NCBI RefSeq assembly: GCF_021155765.1
Contig: NC_060107.1
Coordinates: forward strand, 18,834,501 to 18,898,500
From: Diprion similis
Lineage: Eukaryota > Arthropoda > Insecta > Hymenoptera > Diprionidae
Direction of reading: 5' to 3'
DNA length: 64,000 nt
In this document: positions 24,779 to 36,507 of the stretch, piece after piece
How positions within the stretch are numbered: position 1 is the first letter of the stretch
Layout of the letters: every line of letters starts with the position of its first letter
Notes under the pieces: model-generated
Databases searched by the model: none
Told to the model about the DNA's origin: nothing
The model's input: only the letters and a program-made list of their open reading frames with translations
Program-made: the position numbers and the translations under genes

Positions 24779-26642
24779 TGTGAAACACGAAAAATTATAT
24801 TTTCTTAATTTTGGTCCATACGTAACTTCAAATATTACAAAATCGAACTTATGGTCGTTCGATCGGAATTTTCACATGTTCAAGGAGAAAAAAAATTGTT
24901 TTTTGTTCGCGCAAACAGGCTTAAAGGTTTAGTTCAGGGATAAAAATAGGCCCCTCAAAATTTCAGCTCTTAACATTAATATTAAAATGCTCCGCATCGC
25001 ACTTTTCTGTTTGCCATAAGAATAACACGGGAAAAATGTTTTTCGCTTCTCCGGATTTTTATAACTAGCTAACGACGCGTCGTATAGAAAATTCACGGAT
25101 AAATTTTCGGAGGGAATTAAACGCTCTATAAAAAGATCTCCTGTTATTTTTCGATAAATCTGCTCTTTCAAAAGTTATTTGGGGTCAAAAATTGACCATT
25201 GTAACTTTTGAAAGAGTAGATTTATCAAAAAATGACTAAAGACTTCACGCGGATAATGTCACGAACACCAAACGACAAAGACAAACAAATAGATCGATAT
25301 ACATGACTTGACGAAAGTTAATAGTTCAATCATTCATTTAATGACAAATTTTTTATTTCACCTACATTTTCCTCAAATTGTATTACATTACGAGGTGACC
25401 GATCACTTCAGAATCAATTAACGAGATACGTAACGCCTTACCGTGTTGAAAAAAATGGTCACAATCCCGCGAATCGCGTTAATCCACGCACGACAATACG
25501 CCGCAACCCGTTACCCGATTAGGAAGAGGGGCGGCGATTGCCACCAAAGACTCCGCGCGCGGCCGATTTCTCTTGGCCGATTGGCAGACTCGGCAGATTT
25601 CTCCGTAGGAGATAAGCGCAGATACATTCTTCAGATTAATACACCACTTGCAGGGCGTTTCGAAGGATATCTCAGTTTTTTCCCAAAATTCATCAGCCGG
25701 TCTAGCATAGTTTTTAAAAAGCCTGTTTCAAGGTACTTACCGCAAAACAAAAATCTCCTCCGCACTCTCCCAGTTGCGCCGGTCAATGTGTTTAGCTCTG
25801 AAAAGGGCTGTTTTTTGCGTGTGTGAATAAATTTACAGAAACGCGTAAAAAATAACAAAAAAAGCACGAGAATGTAAATGAATTTACAGGAACGCGTAGA
25901 AAATGAAAACTAAAAAAAAAAAAAAACGAGATTGGAAAAGCGTTGAAACAATGAAAGTTATGAAGCGATGTCTAGGGGGCTGCGTGGGGGCGAACAGGCG
26001 CCTGTCGCAGCGTCGCGAAAATACAGCCACGCAACTACGATGTATCTCGCTCGGCCGATCTCCGGGTATTTTAAATCGAAGTAATTTAAAATTTCAAAAT
26101 GTTAAAAATAATGCCATCGTATCATTTTAAATTGACAGAAAGTGAAATTGAAAAAAATGGTCTCTAAAAATCTTTTTTTCTCAAAGCCGTCTGAATTTCA
26201 GTTGTCAATCGATTTATGTTTCTTTCAGCTAATGATTATTTTTCAAGTGTGTGGATTCAAGTTCTTAATTATTCGCAGTATCTAGATGAGCCATAACTTT
26301 TCAAACTTTTTTATTAAACTTCGAGATATCGATATTCCATTTTTTATAGCCCTGGAACGAATTTTTGGGAAACAAAAATTTTGGGACTTTCTTTTACAAA
26401 CCGAACACCTTTCTGACCGACACATTTTCGATTTAGATGAATTTTTTATCACGGGTTTTATTCTACATTTAAAAAAAAATAATATTATCTATTAGAAAGT
26501 GAGACTTTATGAAAAATTGAACGAAAAAATAAAGAATAAAAAATATTATAGTGGCAAATAAAAAATCTGATTTATTAAGATTTCAATACATTATTATTAC
26601 TTAATGAGTACCTTGTTCTGCATCCCAGGGTACAATATTTAC
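24779..26642. other. AT-rich spacer half, no gene seen
   Basis: This lies upstream of the transposase and downstream of nothing recognisable. The ORFs at 25443-25826 and 25631-25867 overlap on opposite strands and show no domain. It may hold the promoter and terminal sequences of the MULE, but I could not identify a terminal inverted repeat. Confidence 0.5.
25153..25226. repeat. 25-bp inverted repeat hairpin
   Basis: GATAAATCTGCTCTTTCAAA... at 25153-25177 pairs with its complement at 25202-25226, with one mismatch and a 24-nt loop. A related hairpin with the core CTCTTTCAAAA and TATATCAAAAA occurs in the LINE debris near 35859-35958 and its mirror. Confidence 0.9.
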
Positions 26643-26647
26643 GTCAG

Positions 26648-27885
26648 GCTCTCGAGCGGAGGTGGAAACGGCTAGGTTTGTCGGATGCCCCAAGAACTCC
26701 GTTGGCGATGGCGATGTCCTTGCCACTTGCTCCGGCCGACCGCTTTCAGGAGGGGCTGGCGTAGCTGGCAAACGCGGCCGACGAAATCGCGGCGAATCAC
26801 CCGACAGTCCTGCAGTTTATGAGATACCTCAGGACGCAATGGGGCCCCCTTGCTGAAATTGTCAGCGTCCACGGTTGTCCGGCGCGCACAAACAACTTAG
26901 TGGAATCATTCCATAACGAAGCCAGACGAAAGCTTGGGGGTCTCCATCCCAATGCGTGGAGGTTTATTGGTATGTCATAACTCTTTCAAATGTGAGAACG
27001 CACTAGCGCTTTAGGGGATCCCGAATTCTAAGAGAAAATATTTAAAAAACCTGTCCAACTTTGTAGCAAGTTTTTTCATCGTATGGTTTTTCACGAATTG
27101 AGATTGTAGTTTGGTAACAGACGAAAGTATTACTAAAACTGTGAGGGACGGAGTTGTGTACTTCTTCAAAAAACGTTCAGGAATTTAGTAACTCCTATAG
27201 ATCTTAAGGCGAAAGAGTTCAGGACTGGACATTTTTTCCCGTTACCTTCGAAAATCAGTTTTAAGATAATTGGTATCATTTTTTTCCGACAAGTGAATCG
27301 CTCGCAATATCCACTAAAACACCGTTTTCCATCAATTCCATTGGCATCGCCTCACACCGCAAAAAGCAGATAACAAAAATAGAAATCAAAAAGGTAATGC
27401 GGGGTCTTGCCCTTTTTGATGGACTTTCTTCCATAATCTCAATGCATGATCCCAAATTCCAAATTCAAACACCTACAATTTGACGTAAATTTGAATCCAT
27501 AGAACACTTGAGGGATCTAATCGAGAATCAGGTGATCGACTTGATCAGACTGCAAAACGGGGAGCGTGCCAGGCGGCCACTCACTCTACGAAATATGAAC
27601 CGAGATGCGTTGATCCGGGATGCCCAGCTCGATCTCAGCGTTGGGAGGAGATGCCACTTCAGATTCAGAATGGTTTACTTTCTCAATACATCTAGACAAA
27701 TACATGGATTATTTTCATACAGAATTCGTTCAATACTTGGACCCTATATATTGAAGGTGGTCCTGAAGGTGGTCAGCGTGCATGGTTTTTTACGCAGCAC
27801 CGTTCCATGTTCTATAATCCATGCCATTACAATAAAAAATTGTGGAAATCATAGAGTGACCATGTGCATGCGTGACATCTCTTGA
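26648..27885 (+). pseudogene. Orphan 3' exons of the MULE transposase (right arm)
   Basis: These are duplicates of exons 5 and 6 only: 26648-26969 and 27503-27885. Exon 5 encodes the catalytic-Glu segment NNLVESFHNEARRKL and has the in-frame TAG at 26762-26764. A phase-1 intron with GTATGT donor joins it to exon 6, which begins in the HLRDLIENQVIDLIR segment. The palindrome breakpoint lies five bases before exon 5, so the FLYWCH finger and both catalytic Asp exons are absent from this side. It cannot encode a full transposase. Confidence 0.85.
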
Positions 27886-27934
27886 ATTTCACTAGCCGCA
27901 TGTCGTTCGCTGCTTGAGCAGTGCTACTTGCCTA

Positions 27935-28561
27935 CCCATGAAATTCAGACACGAAATATTCCAGAAGTCTTTCGAAATATTTCAATGTTTCAGATTCGTA
28001 ACCATAACTTGGAAATATTTATAGAATGTGTCGGAAATAGCTCAACTGCAATATAACATTGTCAGAATTTCTGAGATATATCTGAAAAATTTCAAATAGA
28101 ATATAAAATTCTCAGTTATTCGGATATGTTTCCGAAATATGTCGTACGAATTTGGCAACATTTCAGAAATATTTCAAATCCAATATAACATCTTCGATAA
28201 TGCAAGGATATTTAAGAAATATTTTAAATGCAATATAACATTTTTGATACTGTCAATATATTTCAGAAATATACATTCGAAACGGTTCAGAAAGATTCCA
28301 AATGCAATATAACATCACCGAAATTTTCGGAATGTTTCAGAAATATGTCAACTGGTATGTAACATGATAAATATTTCTGAAATAATTCGGAAATATATCA
28401 ACGGCACCATAACATTCGGATATTCCGAAAATATCTCATTTTTAACAGAACAGTTTCATTATTACAAACATATTATCAACATTTCAGAATCCAAATATGG
28501 CGTTTCCAATATTTCCGCAATATTTTAGACGAATTCAAAATGCCACTAAACATTTGTATAA
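27935..28561. repeat. AATATTTC-rich repeat block (right arm)
   Basis: Mirror of 20990-21616. It consists of repeated CAGAAATATTTCAAAT-type words and CAATATAACAT spacers, with no coding content. Confidence 0.65.
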
Positions 28562-28735
28562 CTTTTGAAAGCTTCACTTGAAAACTTGACTTGAAACCAT
28601 ATATCATAAGCACATTTAATATACTCTGTTGACAAAATTAAATTTTTTTGAATGAGAAGCTCATCTTTTATTATTGCTGAACTGAATTATTGCATCGGTA
28701 GAAATCATAGAAAGAAAACTAGTCATGTTATATAA

Positions 28736-28810
28736 GCGGTAGTATAGCGTAGTCGTTAGGACGTGCGACTCTAGTAATGCAAAAATCTAGGTTCAAATCC
28801 CGATTAGGAC
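28736..28810 (+). other. tRNA-like sequence or SINE head (right arm)
   Basis: The stretch from GCGGTAGTATAGCG to CCCGATTAGG has box A TAGCGTAGTCG at 28745 and box B GGTTCAAATCC at 28790-28800, at normal Pol III spacing. The T-stem and acceptor stem pair poorly (CTAGG versus CCCGA), so it is a tRNA pseudogene or the 5' part of a tRNA-derived SINE rather than a working tRNA. Confidence 0.5.
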
Positions 28811-28947
28811 ATAACAATACGAAGTTTTCACAGCACACTTTGGATACGTATTTTAATCGATATTCGAGATCAAAGAAGAGAGAAGGTCTTTCTAAAAGAC
28901 CTACTCTTACTACGAAAATAGGTTTATTTTTTTATTTCGCGTATTAA

Positions 28948-29278
28948 CTACCCACATAGCACGGAATATGTCAAAAATATTTCAGAAATGTTCCGTTTGA
29001 GACATAAGGAGTTATTTGCAATGTGTCGGATGTATGTTGGAAATGTGACTATGTCCGTATATATTCCTTGCAACATATGACTGACATATTTTTGAAATGT
29101 AATTGGCTAGAACATATTTGAACATAATTTGTACACCTTTCTGACACATTTCTTACATATCACCAAAATGTTTCTGACATATTGCTGACATATTTCTGCA
29201 ATGTTGCAATGGAATATTTCACGTTTCAAAGTAAAGATTTCCGAAACATTTGTGAAATATTGTGTGCTGTGTGGGTAG
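28948..29278. mobile_element. MITE with CTACCCACA terminal inverted repeats (right arm)
   Basis: 331-bp mirror of 20273-20603. The ends CTACCCACATAGCAC and GTGCTGTGTGGGTAG pair with one mismatch. Non-coding. Confidence 0.7.
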
Positions 29279-30713
29279 GTCACGCATGCGCAATTTGGTA
29301 TCTGGTTTTTACGATTTAGCCTAATATAGCAAAAACATCTACCGAGATTCTCAGGTCACGGTGCTGATAGCCGAGTAGGATACACTGAAGCCGAGTTACG
29401 ATTACCTCCATTATTCTAGTATTCCGTTAGGTCTCACCTCTATGCGACTTAACCCGTATGTTCTTTCTCAAGGTTTACGTTGATAGAATTTTTGAGGCGT
29501 TGTGCGACTAGGGCACCGTGTTATGGGCTGGGTTGGTTGATGACCAAACCACTCCCAAAAATATAACGCTTGGCTCGGACTAGTTCTCCCGGATGGTGAA
29601 TTATTTGAATTTGATGTCGTTTTCCCTCTTGGTTGAACCGACTTTGATAATAAAATGGTCACTTACCTTTTGCTGGTGACCGTTGATTCGGGCTATGTGG
29701 GCGGCTCTGCGTGTTCGGCCGGTGGTGAAATTGGTTAAAGTTACTGATCGCTTAATTTATATTAGGCGTTAAAGGTAATTAATTGTTCAACTCGCGATGT
29801 AAGTTTAACACACGATATTTGTTTATTCAATTAAGGTTTAAAGAAAATTCTTATAATGATTTTAATTATAAAAGATGAAAGGTTTTAAATATAAAGTCAC
29901 GGAATTCCCTTTTAGCGCTTTAGTTTGTTAAGTTAAATAAAGTAAAAGACCTTTTGAATTTCTAACAGATTCTCTGGTCTGATTGATCTGCCTAAAACTG
30001 AGAGAACAAATTCTGTTAAAGACTGTCTGACAATTATGTAATGACTGCTTGACGAAACGGTAAGAACTGCTGAACTATGTCACGACTGACTGACGACTAT
30101 GTCACAACTGTCTGACGACTATCCCACAACTCACTGTTCAGAAAAACTGAGAATTGAGAATTGAGAAAAACTACTTCCTGATTGGTTCCCAGCATCTTTG
30201 AGAGAGCTGTCCAATAAGGAAGTATTGATAAGATTTTGAATTTCCCATTCGCTATTAACTACCCCCGCCCTTTGGGTACGGTGTAGCATGCAAAACTATC
30301 TTAACTAATCCCGCCTCTTCCATGAGTGCGGGTGGGAATTGCCGTGCTTGTTTTGGTACATGATAAAAAAATATTCTACTGTATGTTCGGGATGACCCTG
30401 TCCAAACAGACACTTCAAAGATGGATATATGGATTTTAATCCGTTGCACGTGCGTGCCAGATTCTGCATACCTGGAAATATCGAGAAGCGATTTCCGGTC
30501 ATCTGGTTACTCTTAGAGAGTTTGTATATTCTAGTCTGTTTTGGATAAGGATTATCCCGTAACATTATTTAATGAGTAAGATTATTATAAGCTGGGGGTG
30601 GTTATTTCCCAGAGCCGTAAAAAGTGATAAAGAAAGCCGTATGCATACAATGCATACGGAGACTCAAAAAACATGAGATATAAATAAATTTAATCGAAAC
30701 TGAAATAAAACTA
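29279..30713. other. No gene seen (right arm)
   Basis: This lies between the MITE and the RING gene. No domain-bearing ORF. It could contain the RING gene promoter or an old solo LTR; neither is shown by clear borders. Confidence 0.6.
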
Positions 30714-33279
30714 ATGAGTAGGGGCAGAGGGCATCGAGGATGTGACAACCGACAGGAGTCCTTGTCGAACCTCAGAACGGGCAAGCGCAAGGTTGGTAAC
30801 CAATTAATTGGAAATTATGTTTTGTTTGCGCAACCGCATATCTATAGAACATAACTGGTCATATCACTTGTAGATGAAGAGCCGGAGGTCGAACTAGTTG
30901 AGCTTGGTTTGATGAACCCGGGTGAACCCGATCTCGAGGTGCCAGGTAAATTTTCTGATCACTACCCAGATTTCGATATTGCGATCAGCGTATTAACTGT
31001 TTACCACGTGTTGCCACGGGCATAACATATTCACCGTGTTCTTCTCCCACAGTTCGACGTGGTGCCAGACGTGGCCGTGCGGCTGCACACGCAAATCCAC
31101 GTGGTCGTGGTGGCAGACACAGGGGTGAACGTGCCAGGGCTGCCGAGGTAGCACCGGCTGTGGAGCCTGAACAGCGGGATTTGCCTGCTGTTGAGGAGGA
31201 ACAGCCCCAACCCCCCCTTGAGATGATCGCGGTGGAGGATGGTAAGTTCATAAGCAGTGTTGGGCATTTTTTTAAATTGATTACATCGTAATTACATTTT
31301 GAATTTGGAATTAGAAAGATTTCAATTACAAACTAAAAATGTAATTAGTATCGAATTTTCTTTCGATTACAAATTATGGGTGTAGTTAGAATCGCTTATT
31401 CTTATAATAACAATTTATAAATGTATTGGATCGATATTTCTTCTAATTACAAATTACGAATGCAATTGGTATCGGTTTTTCTTCTAATTACAAATTACCC
31501 ATGTAATTGGTATAGATTTTTCTTCTAATTAGCAATTCTAAATGTAATTAGTATCGACTTTTCTTCTAATTATCAATTACAAATATAATTGGTATCGGAT
31601 TTTCCTCTAATTGCAAATCGCAAATGCAATTAAAATAGATTTTTGTCCCAATTAAAAAACCCAAATGGAATCAGAATAATTTTTCTCTTCCTTCTTACAA
31701 ATTAAAAATGCTGTTGGAATCAAATTTCCCTGAAATCAAATTTTTTTGCATGAATTCAATATGATTTTTCGACCTAATTACAATTATACTTCAGGTATTC
31801 ATGGATCATTTCGAAGAAATATTAGTAAACTCGGGTAAACATGATATATACTTATATATACGTCATATATTTTCGGAAAGTTTCATACATAGCGGAAGTT
31901 ACTGATATTTTCGTGGAATGACCAGCACGTTCTCGAGTTTAGTCATATTTCTTTGGAATGGTCCATAAATACCTAAAGTATGATTGTAATGAGTTCGAAA
32001 AATGATATTAAATACATCCGAAAAAAATACATTTGGGATTTGTAATTAGAAGAAAAATCGATTGTAATTACATTTGTGATTTTTAATTAGAAGCGAATCT
32101 GATACTAATCACATCCGTGATTTGCAATTAGAAGAACAATCTATACTAATTACATTTGTGGTTTATAATTAGAAGAAAAAAACCGATACCAAATGCATTC
32201 GTAATTTGTAATTAGCAAAGAAATCGATTCTAATTACACCCGTAATTTGTAATTAGAAGAAAAATCGATACTAATTTCATTTGTAATTTGTAATTCAAAT
32301 TACCTTATTACAAATTAAAAATGTAATTGGTATTTTTTCTGTTCATTACAAATTACCAATGTAATTAGTAATTTGGATGTAATTCATTACACAAAGTCAT
32401 TAGTGGTTTGGGTGGGTCTAGCTGTGGGTCAGCCCTGCCCACAGGCGAGGTCAATCTGCTCCTCAGAAAGTTATAACGCGTAGTAGGACCTTCCCACTAT
32501 CAACGATTACAGCTTGTCTGTTACGAATTTGGAAGAGATGTTAAAGTTACGAGGAATGATATTTGCAATTGGCAACATGATACTGAAATATTGATAGTCT
32601 ATCTACTTGTCATTGGAATGCTTTATTGGATACTACCGATACATGTCATGCCAAATTTTTTTGACACCATGCTACTTTCTGTGACGTGAGCCCTTCTGGC
32701 TAGGTTGAATGTGGTAGAACTGCAGTGTTTACGCCAATCAAAAATTTTCTGGAACTAATATTAGGATGATACGGATTTGGTTGATTCTCTTGCGATTTTT
32801 CTATGCTTATTCTCGTAATTCCATTCGGACGTGCGAACCGGGGAGGCCTCTCCCCCTGCACCCATTCGCAACTGCCACCACTGTAGGTTTTTATATTTAA
32901 TTTTATACTCGACTGCTTTAACACACCAATTATTTACATGTTAGTCACTCGTGCATCTTTACCTAATTATCAATACTTACCTGTTGTTTTAGAAGATGAG
33001 GATGTCTTCCGTGTACCGGAGGACAATTTCCAGCTATTTGCGATACCGGCGGAGCCGGTACCTTTTCACCCAGTCAACGAGATTCCGCAAGTGGAAAGGG
33101 CGAATGGTGGGGTACGCCAACCGGGGTTGTGCTGCGTCTGCTTAGGGGATGCTGCAACGCATGCGTTCGTTCCATGCGGGCACCTTTGCTGCTGCGCGAA
33201 TTGCGCTCAGCAGATCAACGACCGCTGCCCAATTTGCAGGGTAGAAATTGAGCAGAATTTATATATAAGGGGTAACTAG
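30714..33279 (+). CDS. RGG-rich RING-finger protein, 4 exons (right arm)
   Basis: Exons are 30714-30795, 30874-30945, 31053-31241 and 32993-33279. All three introns have GT/AG borders (donors GTAACC, GTAAAT, GTAAGT) and all are phase 1. The spliced frame is exactly 210 codons including TAA-free reading to the TAG stop, giving 209 residues. Domains in order: MSRGRGHRG start; acidic DEEPEVELVEL; Arg/Gly-rich RRGARRGRAAAHANPRGRGG; Glu/Pro linker; C-terminal C3HC4 RING (CCVCLGDAATHAFVPCGH ... CPICR). The RING resembles IAP-type C-terminal RINGs, which usually recruit E2 enzymes. It lies downstream of MULE exons in the same direction, so it may be a second gene or the C-terminal module of the element; that is inference. 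The fourth exon is 1.75 kb away because a fold-back element sits in intron 3. Confidence 0.72.
31276..32390. mobile_element. Fold-back element with AATTAC repeats (right arm)
   Basis: About 1.1 kb, non-coding. Subrepeats of 45-60 bp centred on TTCTAATTACAAATTAC fill the first third; the last third carries the inverse AATTTGTAATTAGAAGAAA. The middle holds a palindromic core with ATGGACCATTCC-like arms (near 31800-31970). Fold-back and MITE families have this architecture. It starts 34 bp after the RING exon-3 donor. Confidence 0.8.
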
Positions 33280-33989
33280 CTCACTAGCTTACAGGACACA
33301 CTAATTTTTTTTTTTTTTTGAGTCCGGGGGGGGGGGGAATAATTGTTAGTTCAAATCAAGACTGGAACCAAAAATTCCTAGAAGCTTTGGCAACCATCTT
33401 GAATATGAAGGGGGAATTTGTTTTTGTCAGATAACTTATTCATTTTTGTCTTTTCATTGAAAATGGTGATAACAGAACTAATAGGAAACGTGATTCCTTA
33501 CAATTTTGGTTGTACCAATTTTTCGTTTACGATCGATATTAGCCGCCTTTTTTCAAACCATCGATGGTAACCCCCCTCCCGCCCCCAATGATTAGAAAAA
33601 TACAATTGTGGTGTTCGACTCGAGCAATTTCATTTTTTTTCTGCTTTTCCATTCCGACTGGGCTGAACGTGCGAATACAAGGCAGTGGCAGAGGGGGTAT
33701 AGGGGGGGGGGGGGGGGGGGGGGTTAGTTCTGGTTGGTTATAGTTCTCCGCTGTCTCTGCAAAAGTCTGATTCCTAAATTACGCGCAATATGTTACTGTA
33801 GGCTCAATCTCATTTGGTCCAGATTTCGTACAACGTTAACTCATAAAATACGTAATTGTTGAATGAAAAATTTGTAACAATTCGAAAGACTAAAACTGCC
33901 TTGAGAAAATACTATTGATGGACATAGTACGCACTGTGATACCCTCTGTGATATAACGTATGGGCACTTGTCTACCACAAATATATTTT
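33280..33989. other. Intergenic with homopolymer runs (right arm)
   Basis: No gene seen. It contains 15 T near 33305, 12 G near 33326 and 22 G at 33702-33723. Confidence 0.8.
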
Positions 33990-36502
33990 ATTGACTGGAT
34001 TTATAATGTTTCACAGAAACAGTAGGATAAATATAGCAGGTGGGGTAGTCTTATACATCAAAGATGATGTGCTGTGAATACTGAAGTTATTTAAATAGAT
34101 ACGCTTGGAATAGTTAATTCTTATATTATAATTGATAATAACTGTGATCTAGAGATCTCACCTATCTTCAGATCGCATAACTTACCGAAACCGAAAATGA
34201 TTAAGTGCTTAGAAGAATTCTTAAACAACAAGAATAGTACAAAAAAATCATTGAAATATTGTTTGGTTAAAGATAGGTTTATTCAATCTCAATAGTTTGA
34301 GCCTGGAATACTCGAATAATTCTCCGGAAAGTGGACATATTCCTGGTTTTCAGACTCAGACCATCCGAAAACAAAAGTGGCCGGGGCATATGCATGAAAA
34401 ATAAATTTGTCGAGAATAGTTCAATTTACTCTAAGACTCTGAAACTAAGAAACTTATTCAACATAATATCCTCTATTGTCTTTTCATGCGACAGATTATG
34501 TTGAACTGAGTAGGATAGATCAGATTACAAATTGGAATTCAGTATTGCCAATGAATGATCCTGATGACGTTACAAGTTCATTTGTTCAGGGTGGCCACAC
34601 ATCTGGAAAACCTAGACTATCCAGAAATGTCAGGGAATTTAATAAGGTTTATTGAAAACCTGGAATTGACAGGGAATTTTCAATCGGTCATGGAACGAAC
34701 TAAAAATAGTAATTTTCTTGAATTGAAATAAAGAATTTATTTTTTGGGACGGCAAAGTTAGTTTTTGCGCAAAGAAAAAAAATTGGCTTGAGGTCACTCA
34801 TAAATAGGTTGTTACAAATGTGATATGCGGAACTGTCTAGCCAGAGACTTGTAGATACAGTTTATTATTTCAAACGCCATTAGAACCTGAGTCACCTTCT
34901 GTTATCCGAAGGTAAGAATATTTTTTTTAGTTGAATTGAATTTGAACTGATTGTAGGTGTAATGAGTTGTACGAAAATGTCATAGAATTTCGTTTCCCAG
35001 AATTCGTGGCCACTCTATCATTGCATTATTCATGAACTCTTCCATTCGGCTTGGATCGAAGAAAAAATTAGGCACTAAGGCCAACGAGCAATCAAAATTA
35101 ACACCTAGAAGAAGATAGATGACCAGAACAGTTCTAATTTCTTGTGATAAAAAAATCTATTATATAAAATTTGGAAAATAGAACCTAGAAATAAAAAGGT
35201 AAAGTTTAAATGTAAAAGTTACGCTAAGGTTTTGGATGAAGTAAGCAATTATGCTAAATAAATCTGTGATCGAGAACAAATGCCATTGAATAGTAGAAAC
35301 TGTAGGAAAACATTGGTTAGATATCTGGTGAGTAAAATAAGCAAAGAATCAGCAAACCTACAGGAATATCCGATTCCGTGAACTCACCTTTTTGTGATAT
35401 TGCATCAGAATTTGATGAAAAATTCAAAAATATGCTTATTATTCCAAATAGTCGATTTGTTATTTATAATATTATCAATATAACAAAGCCAAAAAATCCT
35501 CGTGTTGACAATCTACATGTCAAAATACTGAACATATTATTCGGCGTGATTGGAAACCTCTCGGTAATCAATTCAAAGTAATCAATTTATATATTGTATA
35601 ATCGGAATGTCTAGTGCTTTTAAGAGAGCAGAAAATATATCTGCTACACTATACCTTATTAAAAAAATCGACTATTTATGGTTTCAAAACTCAAGTTGAT
35701 GATATGGTTCCAACTGACGAAAAAATAATACATTTGAATGAAATAGGAACATTTTCCTCAATCTCTGCAAGCTTATAACTCGTCAATGCATGAGTGTCTG
35801 ATGAGAGCAAAAACCCATTTTTGTAGGGAATTGAACGCTGCGCAAAGAAGGTCACTTATAATTTTTTGATATATTCACTCTTTCAAAAATGAGTTAAGGT
35901 CAAAAGATATTTAAGGATCTTGAATAACTTTGAGAAGAGTAGATATATCAAAAATTATCACAGACCTTTTTTCTAGAGAGTCCCATGAAGTAAATACTGG
36001 TGTACCGCAAGGCCCAAATTCGAACCATTGTTACTTGTTTGATATGAAAATGATCTATCAAATGATATGCCGGAAGGCACAATTACGTCTTTTGCTAATC
36101 GTATTGCTGTTAGATCCACTGATGGTCCCAGCTCGATAAGAAAAGTATCAATTATCTTCATAAACTTTGTTACTGGCTTGCACTGAATAACCTATATCTG
36201 AATGTGGCCAAAACAATTTTCACGACTTTTGTCATTTTTTTTTGCAAGTGTTCCTAATGAATAACCCATGTTATCCAATATGAGTGGTCGAAACTTAACG
36301 AGAGTTGAAAGATGTATATTTGGTTTGAATCTGAAATTACACAAACACGTTGAATACCTTGTAAATAAGACGAAATATTTTGCATGTTCATTTGATCGAA
36401 TATACAAAATGTACACTGAAACCAGTGGAATGTTATACTACGATTTGGAAACTACGACTTGAACTTGGCAAATTTTCTGGAATTTTATCTAGAACTGAAT
36501 AG
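33990..36502 (+). pseudogene. Decayed LINE with endonuclease and RT fragments (right arm)
   Basis: A scattered plus-strand peptide set in the order of a non-LTR retrotransposon ORF2. AGGVVLYIKDDVL at 34036-34074 resembles the apurinic-endonuclease motif of Jockey/CR1-like LINEs. A segment reading ITNWNSVLPMNDPDDV lies near 34525-34575. TGVPQG at 35996-36013 is the RT motif. Then LNLKLHKHVEYLVNKTK lies near 36330-36370. Stops and frame changes break it throughout. The BEL element inserted at its 3' side. Confidence 0.65.
35859..35958. repeat. Hairpin related to the spacer hairpin
   Basis: Imperfect inverted repeat: ATAATTTTTTGATATATTC...CTCTTTCAAAA against GAAGAGTAGATATATCAAAA. Its core words match the hairpin at 25153-25226. 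Confidence 0.65.
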
Positions 36503-36507
36503 TTATG

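Larger units (their letters stand above)
22909..26642. other. Unique spacer between the palindrome arms
   Basis: This 3734-bp stretch is the only part of 1-49550 without a mirror copy. Its left half holds the 5' exons of the MULE transposase on the minus strand. Its right half (24779-26642) is AT-rich and has no gene I can support; it includes a 25-bp hairpin at 25153-25226. The boundary sequences differ on the two sides immediately outside the shared GTCAG, so the breakpoint is sharp. Confidence 0.93.

Noticed and set aside
25443-25826. 127-codon ORF in the spacer
   Set aside because: No recognisable family, overlaps an opposite ORF, no start context; not reported as a gene.
26662-26856. 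ORF starting METARFVGCPKNS and its opposite at 26672-26872
   Set aside because: Both are out-of-frame shadows of the MULE exon 5.
28736-28810. Functional tRNA gene
   Set aside because: Pol III boxes are present but the T-stem and acceptor stem do not pair, so only a tRNA-like relic is claimed.
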